Shown piece by piece: positions 45,471 to 53,114 of a stretch of DNA of 64,000 nt. Where the stretch lies: the NCBI RefSeq assembly GCF_947301925.1, contig NZ_CAMYUE010000001.1:372001-436000 (forward strand), read 5' to 3'. Under the pieces are notes generated by a model that had not been told where the DNA came from, searched no databases, and saw only the letters and a list, made by a program, of their open reading frames with translations. Every line of letters starts with the position of its first letter. The first letter of the stretch is position 1. Source of the stretch: an uncultured Ruminococcus sp. (GTDB taxonomy: Bacteria; Bacillota; Clostridia; Oscillospirales; Ruminococcaceae). The translations under genes were made by a program, and so were the position numbers.

Positions 45471-46054
45471 ATAAAACCTCCGAAAGCCGCGCCTATCATA
45501 TCGTCCTCACATTCGTAAGGTATTGCGATGCTGCGTTGGATCCGAGCAATTCGTGCGCGTTCCTTATCGTCCTTGATGCTGCCGAGGTTAACGCCTCGAT
45601 ACGCCATACGCTTCTGGCATTGAGAGTCATCGGGGAGAGCTGCGAATAAACATCTGAACTCCCACCAGTGCAGGTACTCAATGCTGATAAGGTCTATGCC
45701 ATAGTAGCGGCGGAAGTCTCCGAGAATAAATCTTGAGTCTATCCGCCAGTCAAGCACAGGCGGTTTTATAACAGTATCATCAACGTCGTCAGCTGCTTCG
45801 TCATCGTCAGCATCGGGCTCAAGCTCACGGGCATAATAAAAATCAAAGAGAGCGTTCACGGTTTTACCGTTTATTTTCTTAGGCCGTGTCTCGAACCAAT
45901 CTGACAGCAGATAGACTTTGTCGCGTTTGCTGACGTCTGGATCGCGCATCAGGTCTGCGAAGCGAAGCCAGTCCCGGAAGTCGGTTAAGATCGGATACTC
46001 CTCACCCTCAACCGATATGTGCTCCGGGAACGGCTCGTATAACGCATTTATCAT
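45467..46054 (-). CDS. Phage Gp15-like tail assembly protein
   Basis: A 195-residue protein of the bacteriophage Gp15 family: MINALYEPFPEHISVEGEEYPILTDFRDWLRF at the start (given in the family's usual position) and WRIDSRFILGDFRRYYGIDL, LHWWEFRCLFAAL in the centre. It lies between the tail chaperone and tape measure and probably works in tail assembly. Overlaps both neighbours by 4 nt. Confidence 0.8.
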   Translation of the reverse strand: MINALYEPFPEHISVEGEEYPILTDFRDWLRFADLMRDPDVSKRDKVYLLSDWFETRPKKINGKTVNALFDFYYARELEPDADDDEAADDVDDTVIKPPVLDWRIDSRFILGDFRRYYGIDLISIEYLHWWEFRCLFAALPDDSQCQKRMAYRGVNLGSIKDDKERARIARIQRSIAIPYECEDDMIGAAFGGFI

Positions 46055-46428
46055 TTTTTCTTAGCGCGACGCTGCTTTCGATTAGGAGCGTATTTTGTAA
46101 GGCGTTCAGCTCTCTGCTTTGTGTCAGCTTCAAACTGCGCGTGGGCGAAATCAAGGAAGCTGTAGTATATCTCCTCGTATGCTGAGATACTGGTCGGCAC
46201 GCCTTCAAATACCTGATCCGACGTGCCTTCGCCGAAGATAGTGTCGAACAGCTTTTTGAACAGTCCGCAGCACGCACGGATCCTTTCGGACGCTTTGCCG
46301 TCCTTAGGGATCAGCTTTTCAGCTGCTTCCATGTTCTCAAAAGCGTTCTCGTAACGCTCAACAGTATCGGCATCGGTAAGATCAAGCTCGAAGCTCTTGC
46401 CGTTGATCTCCCATGTCTTCTGGCTCAT
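46051..46428 (-). CDS. Phage tail assembly chaperone-like protein
   Basis: A 125-residue protein, MSQKTWEINGKSFELDLTDA..., rich in helices, with a lysine/arginine-rich end (APNRKQRRAKKK). Position before gp15 and tape measure and the EINGKSFELDL start fit the DUF6673-type tail chaperones. Overlaps gp15 by 4 nt. Confidence 0.65.
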   Translation of the reverse strand: MSQKTWEINGKSFELDLTDADTVERYENAFENMEAAEKLIPKDGKASERIRACCGLFKKLFDTIFGEGTSDQVFEGVPTSISAYEEIYYSFLDFAHAQFEADTKQRAERLTKYAPNRKQRRAKKK

Positions 46429-46450
46429 AGGCTCATTCCTCCATTAATTA

Positions 46451-46540
46451 ATCTGTCTGAGGCTCGTCCTCGGGTTCTTCCTCGGCCTGCTCCTCAGAAT
46501 CATTCTGTTCTTCGGAGCTGACTTCCTCAGCTCCGGCTAC
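46451..46540 (-). other. In-frame acidic extension after the amber stop of the major tail protein
   Basis: After TAG at 46541-46543 the same frame stays open for 30 codons to TAA (46448-46450). The extension VAGAEEVSSEEQNDSEEQAE + EEPEDEPQTD holds about 15 acidic residues. It would be added if the amber codon were read through; otherwise it is an untranslated or newly lost tail end. Confidence 0.5.
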
Positions 46541-47050
46541 CTAATCAACTGCTTCCGTGAATGTAACAGTCTGATAATCGTCAGATGTAGCAGCGGTGCC
46601 CTTGATGAGCTCGCCCTTACACTTGAAATTGCCGCTGTAAGTGTATACGTTGATGTTGTCGCCCTCAGAGTTCGGGATAACCGCAAAGTCTCTCTTGTAG
46701 GCCTCGTTGGTCTCTGTATCAACGATGATGATAGGACGTACTGCGTCATCGCCGAGAAGCTCATCATTGGTGATCTTGATGATGTCCTCCTGGACGGGAA
46801 GATCTCTGTGCTTGTCGAAGGCGTATGCGATGCTCGGGTTGTAGCCCATGACATCTGTAACGCCGAAAGGCTCGTCAACGTACTGTCTGCTGTACTCGAT
46901 AGGGTTCTGTGACTTAGCGAGCTGCGTGAACTTCTTCATTCTGTGGAATGTCGTAGTTGACGTTGCTGCACCGCCTGAGGTCGTGGTTGTTGTTACGCCG
47001 TAGAATGCAACGATCTTATGACGCTGCACAATTGTAGGTGTACCAGGCAT
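46541..47050 (-). CDS. Phage major tail protein
   Basis: A 169-residue protein, MPGTPTIVQRHKIVAFYGV..., of the major tail tube protein type (FHRMKKFTQLAKSQNPIEYSR and later NINVYTYSGNFKCKGELIKG). Position after the head-tail connectors fits. It ends in TAG, the only such stop among the structural genes, followed by a 30-codon open acidic extension in frame. AGGAGG is located upstream of the ATG. Confidence 0.8.
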   Translation of the reverse strand: MPGTPTIVQRHKIVAFYGVTTTTTSGGAATSTTTFHRMKKFTQLAKSQNPIEYSRQYVDEPFGVTDVMGYNPSIAYAFDKHRDLPVQEDIIKITNDELLGDDAVRPIIIVDTETNEAYKRDFAVIPNSEGDNINVYTYSGNFKCKGELIKGTAATSDDYQTVTFTEAVD

Positions 47051-47052
47051 TT

Positions 47053-47481
47053 TTATTCCTCCTCATAAATTAATCGAAGCTGTATTTGATAACGTGCCGT
47101 TTCTTCATCAGCAGAAAGGACGTAACCCCTTGTAAGCACTTCGAGACTTACAGGGACTTTGTTGCCGCCAAGATCGGGGAGTGCCCCGTTATCGTTGTTC
47201 TGTTCTATCCACTCCTCGAAATTCTCATAGAAATGAAGATTTTCAATGCAAGTGTTGACATCTGCCTCGAAATATTCTCGACTGGCAAAAACAAAAAGGA
47301 ACTGCTTGACCTTTTCACCGTCAACATATTCCTTGTATACCGGATTGCACGGTACTGCCTCGACGGTATATTCTACGGGCTTATTGCCCAGATAATCAAT
47401 AAGCAGGCAGCAGTTCTCTGAGAGATCGGGGAAAGCGCTTATATAGTCCCGAATGCTCTCGATTATAGGCTTGTTGCTCAT
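47053..47481 (-). CDS. Phage tail terminator / minor capsid protein
   Basis: A 142-residue protein, SNKPIIESIRDYISAFPDL..., with VDGEKVKQFLFVFASREYF; this resembles the tail terminator/minor capsid proteins of Firmicute siphophages. Last connector gene before the major tail protein. It overlaps its upstream neighbour by 4 nt. Confidence 0.7.
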   Translation of the reverse strand: MSNKPIIESIRDYISAFPDLSENCCLLIDYLGNKPVEYTVEAVPCNPVYKEYVDGEKVKQFLFVFASREYFEADVNTCIENLHFYENFEEWIEQNNDNGALPDLGGNKVPVSLEVLTRGYVLSADEETARYQIQLRLIYEEE

Positions 47482-47813
47482 TTCGGCTTATTCAGTCCTT
47501 TCAGTATATCGTCTTTATGGTCAGCCTTCATGCGCTCTAACCAGTATTTTCCGCGATTATGCCCAGAGTGGCCTTTATTAGTGTAATACTCGTGCCTTGC
47601 CTTAGGCTCAGTGTTAATAATAAGCCCCGGCTGCGCAACCTTATGTGCTTTGCTCATCTTACCACGATTTTTGAACCGCTTATGAGCTATCGGGGTGTAG
47701 TCAGGCAGGTACTTCAAGCACTGCCCGTCTATATAGTCCTGAGCTTCAGCGATGTTTTTCTTGGATCTGCTCTCAAAATCAGATGAGAACACAAGCCCTT
47801 TGAAATTCAGCAT
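47478..47813 (-). CDS. Phage minor capsid protein
   Basis: A 111-residue protein of the minor capsid family: DGQCLKYLPDYTPIAHKRFKNR, PGLIINTEPKARHEYYTNKGHSG, GKYWLERMKADHKDDIL. Basic; probably part of the head-tail joining complex (gp10-like position). Confidence 0.75.
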   Translation of the reverse strand: MLNFKGLVFSSDFESRSKKNIAEAQDYIDGQCLKYLPDYTPIAHKRFKNRGKMSKAHKVAQPGLIINTEPKARHEYYTNKGHSGHNRGKYWLERMKADHKDDILKGLNKPK

Positions 47814-47817
47814 AGCA

Positions 47818-48144
47818 TCACTCCAATGTCATCTCTATATGTCGCACTCGCGCCGAACCGTAACGAAGATCCTTGACGTCCATAACTGTAAGGGCATCAT
47901 GCGGTGGAGCTGCTGCCTCTATAATGCCGCGGACAACTCTGTCATCACACTTTGGCAAGTACGTTGTTGAGGCTTCAGGGATATTAACAAAGATATTATT
48001 GCGTGAATGCCGGTCATTTCCTCCCGTCTGTCCCACTGATGGCTGCCAGTAGATGCGACTTGTCGTATGTCTTATGTATGCAGGAGCTCTGTTAGCTACT
48101 GTTTTTTCGTAGATCGTGCAGCCCTCACAGTTCGTAAACATCAT
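47818..48144 (-). CDS. Phage minor capsid/head-tail joining protein
   Basis: A 108-residue protein, MMFTNCEGCTIYEKTVANRA..., with IYWQPSVGQTGG and a C-terminal DVKDLRYGSARVRHIEMTLE. The start at 48144 has GGAG upstream; the longer frame to 48249 overlaps the connector gene and is rejected. Position and length suggest a head-tail joining protein. Confidence 0.7.
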   Translation of the reverse strand: MMFTNCEGCTIYEKTVANRAPAYIRHTTSRIYWQPSVGQTGGNDRHSRNNIFVNIPEASTTYLPKCDDRVVRGIIEAAAPPHDALTVMDVKDLRYGSARVRHIEMTLE

Positions 48145-48145
48145 A

Positions 48146-48562
48146 TCACTCCTTTTCGGTGTCGTATATCTCAATTGCTCCGTACACCTGACGGAGCAAC
48201 CCGAGATCCTTAAGTTCATTTCGCAGGAAGTATAGGGACTGCCCTGCATTTAGGTAGGTCATCTGAATACTGTATGATCCGTTTGTCTCTGAGCCATGGG
48301 AAAGGGCAGGAGTATCATCGGAAACAGTATTGAGCGCTCTGACCGTAGCATTGATTACAACATTTTTTACTGCAAGGCTATAATCCTCACCGTCATTCTC
48401 GTCAGCCAACATTTTATCTATGTCTTTTCCGTATTTCTTAGCCTGTATCCTAAGTTTAGCGGAAGCCATGTCAATAATGCTTTGTGCTGCTTCCTGCTGC
48501 TGATTGGTCAACTGATACCCGAGCGCTAAGATATCATTAACCGTGCAGTATGCCGTACCCAT
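48146..48562 (-). CDS. Phage head-tail connector (gp6-like)
   Basis: A 138-residue helical protein, MGTAYCTVNDILALGYQLT..., with VVINATVRALNTVSDD and a C-terminal SLYFLRNELKDLGLLR. Typical of connector proteins following the capsid gene. Overlaps the capsid stop by one base. Confidence 0.75.
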   Translation of the reverse strand: MGTAYCTVNDILALGYQLTNQQQEAAQSIIDMASAKLRIQAKKYGKDIDKMLADENDGEDYSLAVKNVVINATVRALNTVSDDTPALSHGSETNGSYSIQMTYLNAGQSLYFLRNELKDLGLLRQVYGAIEIYDTEKE

Positions 48563-49665
48563 TACTCTGCGATGTCGTCAGCTTCTACCGTAAGGTATGT
48601 AACAGCCTTGACTTTGCTTGAGCTGAGGTTTACGACCTCAATCACATCACCTGCGGATACTGCGATTGCAGTTGTGCCAGATGTGAGGGATGTACCGCCA
48701 TAAGCAGTGCTCGTCATATCGAAAGTTGCACGCTCTGAAGGATTAACCTTGTAAGCGTATGTTGTGCCAGTATTGCCTGCTGTAACTGTTGCAACCGTCT
48801 TGCCGGTTGAGCCTTCGCCTGTAGCCTTTGCAAGGGAAGCAGTAAGGGAGCCGGGGACGTATACTGCACGAATAGCAACGCTGCGGAGAACCTTATGAGC
48901 GTATACTCTACGGCCCTGTACAGCAGATGCGCCGATGTACTTACCAGATCCTGCAAGATCCTGAATGTGTACGGGTACCTGCCACTCATGCACTCTTGTT
49001 GCAAATCTGGGGTGACCTGCAAGCATTGCAAGATTTGCCGTGCTGTCATTCCATTCCTTTACCAGGAAGCCCGCGATCTGACCTACGACGCCGTTTTTCT
49101 TTACGTCATCACCCAGAGATGATGCACTGATGAACTCAGGGCTCTTAAGGATCAGAGCCATTGTATCAGGCGTAACAAGCAGATAACGTCCAACGGCAGG
49201 GATCTTAGCCTTGGTCATCGCTGTACGAACATCGACGATAGTATCATAGATATTTGTCTTGGAGATTGATGCCACATTCATAGGTGTTGATCCTGCGAGC
49301 AGTACAGTTCCGCCGTCGGTATCTATTCTCTCTGCGAGGCTGTAGCCTGCGCTGTCAAGACGATCCGCTACGAGCTTATCGGGGACGGACTCAGCATCGT
49401 AGCCGTCGATGATCTCGTTTACAGCCTTATCCTTGTCGATAATGAGGTCTGTATAGCTTGTAGAGCCGTTAGTAGCTGTGATACCGTTAGCCTTGTCGTA
49501 GTCCGATACTGCGACCTCAGTGTCACGTACCGGGATCTTTACAGAACCGGAAGTAGGATCGCCCTCGTAGTCGTTGTTGAATACTAATCCGTCAGAGAGC
49601 ACAAGCTCATTACGAAGCTTGGCAAGTACAAGATCGGAATAGCGTGTCTGTGCTTCGTGTGCCAT
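48562..49665 (-). CDS. Phage major capsid protein
   Basis: A 367-residue protein of the HK97-fold/P22-coat-like type: RYSDLVLAKLRNELVLSD, GSVKIPVRDTEVAVSDYDKA, VGRYLLVTPDTMALILKSPEF, and VHIQDLAGSGKYIGASAVQGRRVYAHK are the usual landmarks in parts. The C-terminal ~80 residues (KTVATVTAGNTGTTYAYKV onwards) look like an added Ig-like surface domain. 15 nt after the protease/scaffold gene. Confidence 0.85.
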   Translation of the reverse strand: MAHEAQTRYSDLVLAKLRNELVLSDGLVFNNDYEGDPTSGSVKIPVRDTEVAVSDYDKANGITATNGSTSYTDLIIDKDKAVNEIIDGYDAESVPDKLVADRLDSAGYSLAERIDTDGGTVLLAGSTPMNVASISKTNIYDTIVDVRTAMTKAKIPAVGRYLLVTPDTMALILKSPEFISASSLGDDVKKNGVVGQIAGFLVKEWNDSTANLAMLAGHPRFATRVHEWQVPVHIQDLAGSGKYIGASAVQGRRVYAHKVLRSVAIRAVYVPGSLTASLAKATGEGSTGKTVATVTAGNTGTTYAYKVNPSERATFDMTSTAYGGTSLTSGTTAIAVSAGDVIEVVNLSSSKVKAVTYLTVEADDIAE

Positions 49666-49680
49666 AATTCTTTTTCCTCC

Positions 49681-50076
49681 TTAGTTTTCTTTCAGTTTGG
49701 GGTTTCTTGCGTAGAACTCACGCTCAACGCCTGTCATCGCGTCATTGTGCTCAGGTGAGAAGCGTCTTGGCTGATGAGTAGACTTGCAGGTGATCTGCGC
49801 GAATGACTCAGCATCTTTCTGGATATCCTCGGCAGTTTCACCAGAGATCTTGTCAGCCAGTTCGATAGGAAGGCCACTCTTGAGAGCTGCATCGAGCTTA
49901 AGATACTTCAGCTCATACGACTTGCTTTCCGCTTTGGCAGCATCGAGAGCCGTCTGATGTGCCTCAGGAGAGATATAGCCCTCGTACTGAGCCTTTGTCT
50001 CTGCAACAGCTGCATCGACAGCAGGCTTGATAGCTGCATCAAGCTCTTCCTGTGTGGTGATAGGTTTGAATTCCAT
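49681..50076 (-). CDS. Nested scaffold protein (internal start)
   Basis: ATG at 50076 (residue 196 of the fusion) with AAAGGAGG about 8-9 nt upstream gives a 131-residue helical product, MEFKPITTQEELDAAIK..., as with the lambda C/Nu3 arrangement. Predicted from sequence only. Confidence 0.6.
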   Translation of the reverse strand: MEFKPITTQEELDAAIKPAVDAAVAETKAQYEGYISPEAHQTALDAAKAESKSYELKYLKLDAALKSGLPIELADKISGETAEDIQKDAESFAQITCKSTHQPRRFSPEHNDAMTGVEREFYARNPKLKEN

Positions 50077-50661
50077 TGATTTTTCCTCCTTTGGTTTATA
50101 TTTCTTTGTAACTCCTGCATTTATCTGTGCAGGAACAGCAACAAAGCTCCACTCGTAAGCATCGGTGATGTCATCGAGAATGTGGTGACATATTTTACCG
50201 TCGTATTCTTTGCCTTTTCTGTGCTCGCAGTCTTCCTGATAAGTATCAACTCCGCAGATAGAGCACGTTCTCTTGGCAGATGAACACGATACGCTTACTT
50301 CCTTCTTGATACCTGCGTCGATTTCGGAAATGAGGTTTTTATTAGCGTCAGTGCGCACCATGTAAGCCATTCCCTTAAGGTATTTATAAGGGCGGCCGTC
50401 TTTTGTTGTGCGCGAACTGTCAGCTACGACCTCAGTATCGAATACTCGCGCTTCCTGGTTGTTTGCAGTGGGGTCGTGGTCGAATATTCCTGTTTTTCCA
50501 ATGAATAGCTGCTGCATTTTTTCAAGTGCAGCATCAGAAAAGCGTTCCATATCACGATCTATATCGTTGTCGCAGAGCGTGATAGGGAAAACATAGAGCT
50601 CTTCTTCTTTGAACTCTCTCCTCGTGAAGGAGTTGATCTTATCAAGTATTTTCTTTTCCAT
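49681..50661 (-). CDS. Prohead protease fused to scaffold
   Basis: A 326-residue protein. Residues 1-~190 form a prohead protease-like domain (CDNDIDRDMERFSDAALEKM, GIFDHDPTANNQEARVFD, KKEVSVSCS, YEWSFVAVPAQINAGVT); it includes a cysteine cluster (CSICGVDTYQEDCEH) that could bind zinc. Residues ~196-326 are a helical scaffold part (DAAIKPAVDAAVAETKAQYE). A ribosome binding site GGAGG inside the gene precedes ATG at 50076, so the scaffold is probably also made alone. Confidence 0.78.
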   Translation of the reverse strand: MEKKILDKINSFTRREFKEEELYVFPITLCDNDIDRDMERFSDAALEKMQQLFIGKTGIFDHDPTANNQEARVFDTEVVADSSRTTKDGRPYKYLKGMAYMVRTDANKNLISEIDAGIKKEVSVSCSSAKRTCSICGVDTYQEDCEHRKGKEYDGKICHHILDDITDAYEWSFVAVPAQINAGVTKKYKPKEEKSMEFKPITTQEELDAAIKPAVDAAVAETKAQYEGYISPEAHQTALDAAKAESKSYELKYLKLDAALKSGLPIELADKISGETAEDIQKDAESFAQITCKSTHQPRRFSPEHNDAMTGVEREFYARNPKLKEN

Positions 50662-50671
50662 TATGCACCTC

Positions 50672-52090
50672 TTAGTACGTTATTACCTGCTTTTTCTTTT
50701 CTTTCTCCTTAGCGCACAGCCAATGAGCAAGGGACGCAGACTCAAGCAGGGAGACATCTGCGCCTTTAAGTATCGAGCTGTATCCATATCCGCCACTGCT
50801 GCCGATAGCTCTATGTTCACAATTGGCAGCAGCCTGCGCAAGTGCAGGCTGCCCTTTATGGCATATCTTATCCTCAAACAGCATCTTTTCAAACAAAGTA
50901 TTGGCTTCAATGACTTCATTGACCTTCGGCATGATCGCCTTGCATTTTACATCGGCATCTTTCATGTCCTGCTCAAGGATACTCTGATTGCCTGCTCCGT
51001 CGATCACGACGCTGACGGCGTTAGGGTTCCTCAGAAAATCAATGATCCATGTGTTGCCCTCACGCACGCTGCGGCAGTCGATAGCCTCCACAAATACCTT
51101 ATTGTCGGCTGTTTTTATAGCAGCGGAAAGAGATACATTTGATGTTGTTTTGGCATATTTTATGCCAAAGTATATTCTATGGGGCTCTCTGAGCTTAGGC
51201 AGCTCGGTAATAGCATAGCTGTCCCATTCCTTGCGGCTTATGGCAGATTTCTGAGAATAAGCTATCCACAAGCCGAGACGCTGAATGTTGTCGTCGATCT
51301 GATCGTCGCCGAGCTCCGAGCGTATCGTTCTCTCGCTGAGAATATACCCGAGGGAAGGGTTGGTATCATACCAGAGCTCAGGATCGTGCGCATCAGTGAG
51401 CTCAGGGACGGACCATTCAGCCCAACCGCTGTCCGCGTTTGCACCGGTAAGGGTCTCTTTGCGGTACTTCTGGAACACAGAGCCCGAAGATACTGCCGTC
51501 GGCGGAGTACCGCACATAAGTGTCTGTGGATTTTTGCTGTCAGTTACAACATACTTAAGAGCCGACTCCTGATCAGAAGTGTACTCCTGAGCTTCGTCGA
51601 TAATAAGCAGATCATAACCTTCACCGAGTCCGCCCTTACTTGATCGGGTTCGGAAGTTGATAACTCCGCCGCCGTCCTTGAGCCACTCAATATGCTCCAA
51701 GCCCATTTGTTTTGTGGTCTTGAAATCAACGCCCTCAATGTAGCCAGCCTTTACGAGGCGGTCAATACATTTTTCCCAGGCGTTGTGTGATGTGGTTGTT
51801 CGATGCGCTGTGTAGAGCACCCTCTCATTATGAGATACGCCATACACAGCACGCATTATAAGGAGCTCAGATTTACCATTTCGACGTGGTATAGACCACC
51901 CGAATTTCATGTGAACCCATAGACCGTCCTCGTTGATCGCCATGATATCTTCCAAGAGCAGTTCTTGCCACTCCTGCGCAACTCTGTCGGTGCTGTTATA
52001 TATCAATATGGCTTCTGTTCCGAGTGATTGTGTATATGGGAGAACGACTGATATTGTTGGAGTCTGTCTGCCTCGCCGCTTTTCGCTCAC
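50672..52090 (-). CDS. Phage terminase large subunit
   Basis: A 472-residue terminase with GTG start at 52090. ATPase: Walker A GWSIPRRNGKSELL, Walker B LLIIDEAQEY, coupling motif LMCGTPPT. Nuclease domain: YFGIKYAKTTS, VVIDGAGNQSIL. It packages DNA into the prohead. It lies downstream of portal and head protein genes, the reverse of the usual order. Confidence 0.9.
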   Translation of the reverse strand: MSEKRRGRQTPTISVVLPYTQSLGTEAILIYNSTDRVAQEWQELLLEDIMAINEDGLWVHMKFGWSIPRRNGKSELLIMRAVYGVSHNERVLYTAHRTTTSHNAWEKCIDRLVKAGYIEGVDFKTTKQMGLEHIEWLKDGGGVINFRTRSSKGGLGEGYDLLIIDEAQEYTSDQESALKYVVTDSKNPQTLMCGTPPTAVSSGSVFQKYRKETLTGANADSGWAEWSVPELTDAHDPELWYDTNPSLGYILSERTIRSELGDDQIDDNIQRLGLWIAYSQKSAISRKEWDSYAITELPKLREPHRIYFGIKYAKTTSNVSLSAAIKTADNKVFVEAIDCRSVREGNTWIIDFLRNPNAVSVVIDGAGNQSILEQDMKDADVKCKAIMPKVNEVIEANTLFEKMLFEDKICHKGQPALAQAAANCEHRAIGSSGGYGYSSILKGADVSLLESASLAHWLCAKEKEKKKQVITY

Positions 52091-52116
52091 CAGATCAGCT
52101 CCTTTCTGTTATAGGC

Positions 52117-52452
52117 TCATAGGCTCTTCCAGTCAAACGTCAAAGGAAGCAGCCGATTGGAAACGACTTCCGTTTCGGCTTTAAAGTCCTGCTTTGGTGA
52201 TAGCTTATCAGATTTCTGTCGGTTGCAGCACAGGTGTGCAAGCTGTAGGTTGCTGATGTCGGACGGGTGTCCGTTTCTGGCAATAGGAATGATGTGATCT
52301 ATACACGGGCTCATAGGGTGCGGGAACTTAAGGCTAAAGTCCACTCTCTTACCGCAGATACCGCAGACTTCCTGCGTTGCATATATCTTCTTTTTGTTCG
52401 AGTTGAACTGCGCTCGCTGCGTACCATTATGATCTGGACGCAGATTTGGCAT
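52117..52452 (-). CDS. HNH endonuclease
   Basis: A 111-residue HNH nuclease: CGICGKRVDF zinc-type cysteine pair, then CIDHIIPIARNGHPSDISNLQLAHLCCNRQKSDK with D-H, N and H residues of the HNH fold (quoted only to show the order). Beside the large terminase, as in HK97-like phages where HNH assists in cos cleavage. GGAGG lies 8 nt before ATG 52452. Confidence 0.88.
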   Translation of the reverse strand: MPNLRPDHNGTQRAQFNSNKKKIYATQEVCGICGKRVDFSLKFPHPMSPCIDHIIPIARNGHPSDISNLQLAHLCCNRQKSDKLSPKQDFKAETEVVSNRLLPLTFDWKSL

Positions 52453-52518
52453 ATACATCACCTCCGACAGGGTATAAAAATAGCACTTGCGAGGGACATT
52501 TGTGTCCTTAGCAAATGC

Positions 52519-52698
52519 TTAGTGTTCTTTAAGTTCTACGCAGAATACATGGTCGAAGTTATATATTCCAATCCACGCACCTTTCTGCTTTACGATGATA
52601 GCTTTTCCGTCGTAAGCGTAGTCGTCCCATTCTCCTTTGCCGTAGGAGATAGTCTCACCGCTCTTGAAGGTAATCTCTATTCTGTCAGCACTTTCCAC
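52519..52698 (-). CDS. Small phage protein
   Basis: 59 residues from GTG 52698 (GGAGGGGG upstream): VESADRIEITFKSGETISYG... ending FDHVFCVELKEH. A small beta-barrel-like protein; not recognised. Follows the next gene by 4 nt. Confidence 0.6.
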   Translation of the reverse strand: MESADRIEITFKSGETISYGKGEWDDYAYDGKAIIVKQKGAWIGIYNFDHVFCVELKEH

Positions 52699-52702
52699 TT
52701 TC

Positions 52703-52918
52703 TCACCCCCTCCGAAGATCTTCCTGTGGACGGTTCTCCATAAAGCGGATAGCCTCGCCGATGTGGAAGATCGCCATTTGGTTTGCTGCACTCGTGTGCT
52801 TCTTCTCCTTCTGGAGCTTCCTGAGGTGATCGCGTACCGTCTCAAGCATATCATAGTCGTTGAAGTCGAGCAGCAGCTTTTCAATCCTCATATCGTCTAT
52901 TTCGTCTTTTGTCGGCAC
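52703..52918 (-). CDS. Small phage protein, helical
   Basis: 71 residues, GTG start at 52918 with AAGGAGG upstream: PTKDEIDDMRIEKLLLDF..., helical. Not recognised. Its place before HNH and terminase is where a small terminase subunit might be expected, but it is too short and lacks a clear HTH. Confidence 0.55.
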   Translation of the reverse strand: MPTKDEIDDMRIEKLLLDFNDYDMLETVRDHLRKLQKEKKHTSAANQMAIFHIGEAIRFMENRPQEDLRRG

Positions 52919-52969
52919 GATAGCACCTCCTTTAGGGCATAATAAAACCGCCCTCAGGTGAGAACGGTT

Positions 52970-53110
52970 TTATTTTATATCGTTTGCTTCTTTTATTTCC
53001 TTCATTCTTTCAAGATGTTTCTTGAATTCGTTATCACTTTCGGCTTTATTTTTAAAGCCCTGTTTTTCAGGCATTTTGTAGCCGTCGTATTCTTCGTATT
53101 TATTTTTCAT
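52970..53110 (-). CDS. Small highly charged protein after the MuF-JAMM gene
   Basis: 46 residues, MKNKYEEYDGYKMPEKQGF..., lysine/glutamate-rich, AT-rich DNA like the C-terminal part of the MuF gene upstream. The start overlaps the MuF stop region (stop TGA 53115). It has GGGGG before the ATG. It is a candidate partner (immunity or regulator) of the JAMM domain, by position only. Confidence 0.5.
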   Translation of the reverse strand: MKNKYEEYDGYKMPEKQGFKNKAESDNEFKKHLERMKEIKEANDIK

Positions 53111-53114
53111 ATCA

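Noticed and set aside
46541-46543. General reassignment of TAG to sense in this phage
   Set aside because: The gene at 57231-57407 ends in TAG immediately before the next ribosome binding site, so TAG acts as a stop; any read-through in the tail gene would be local.
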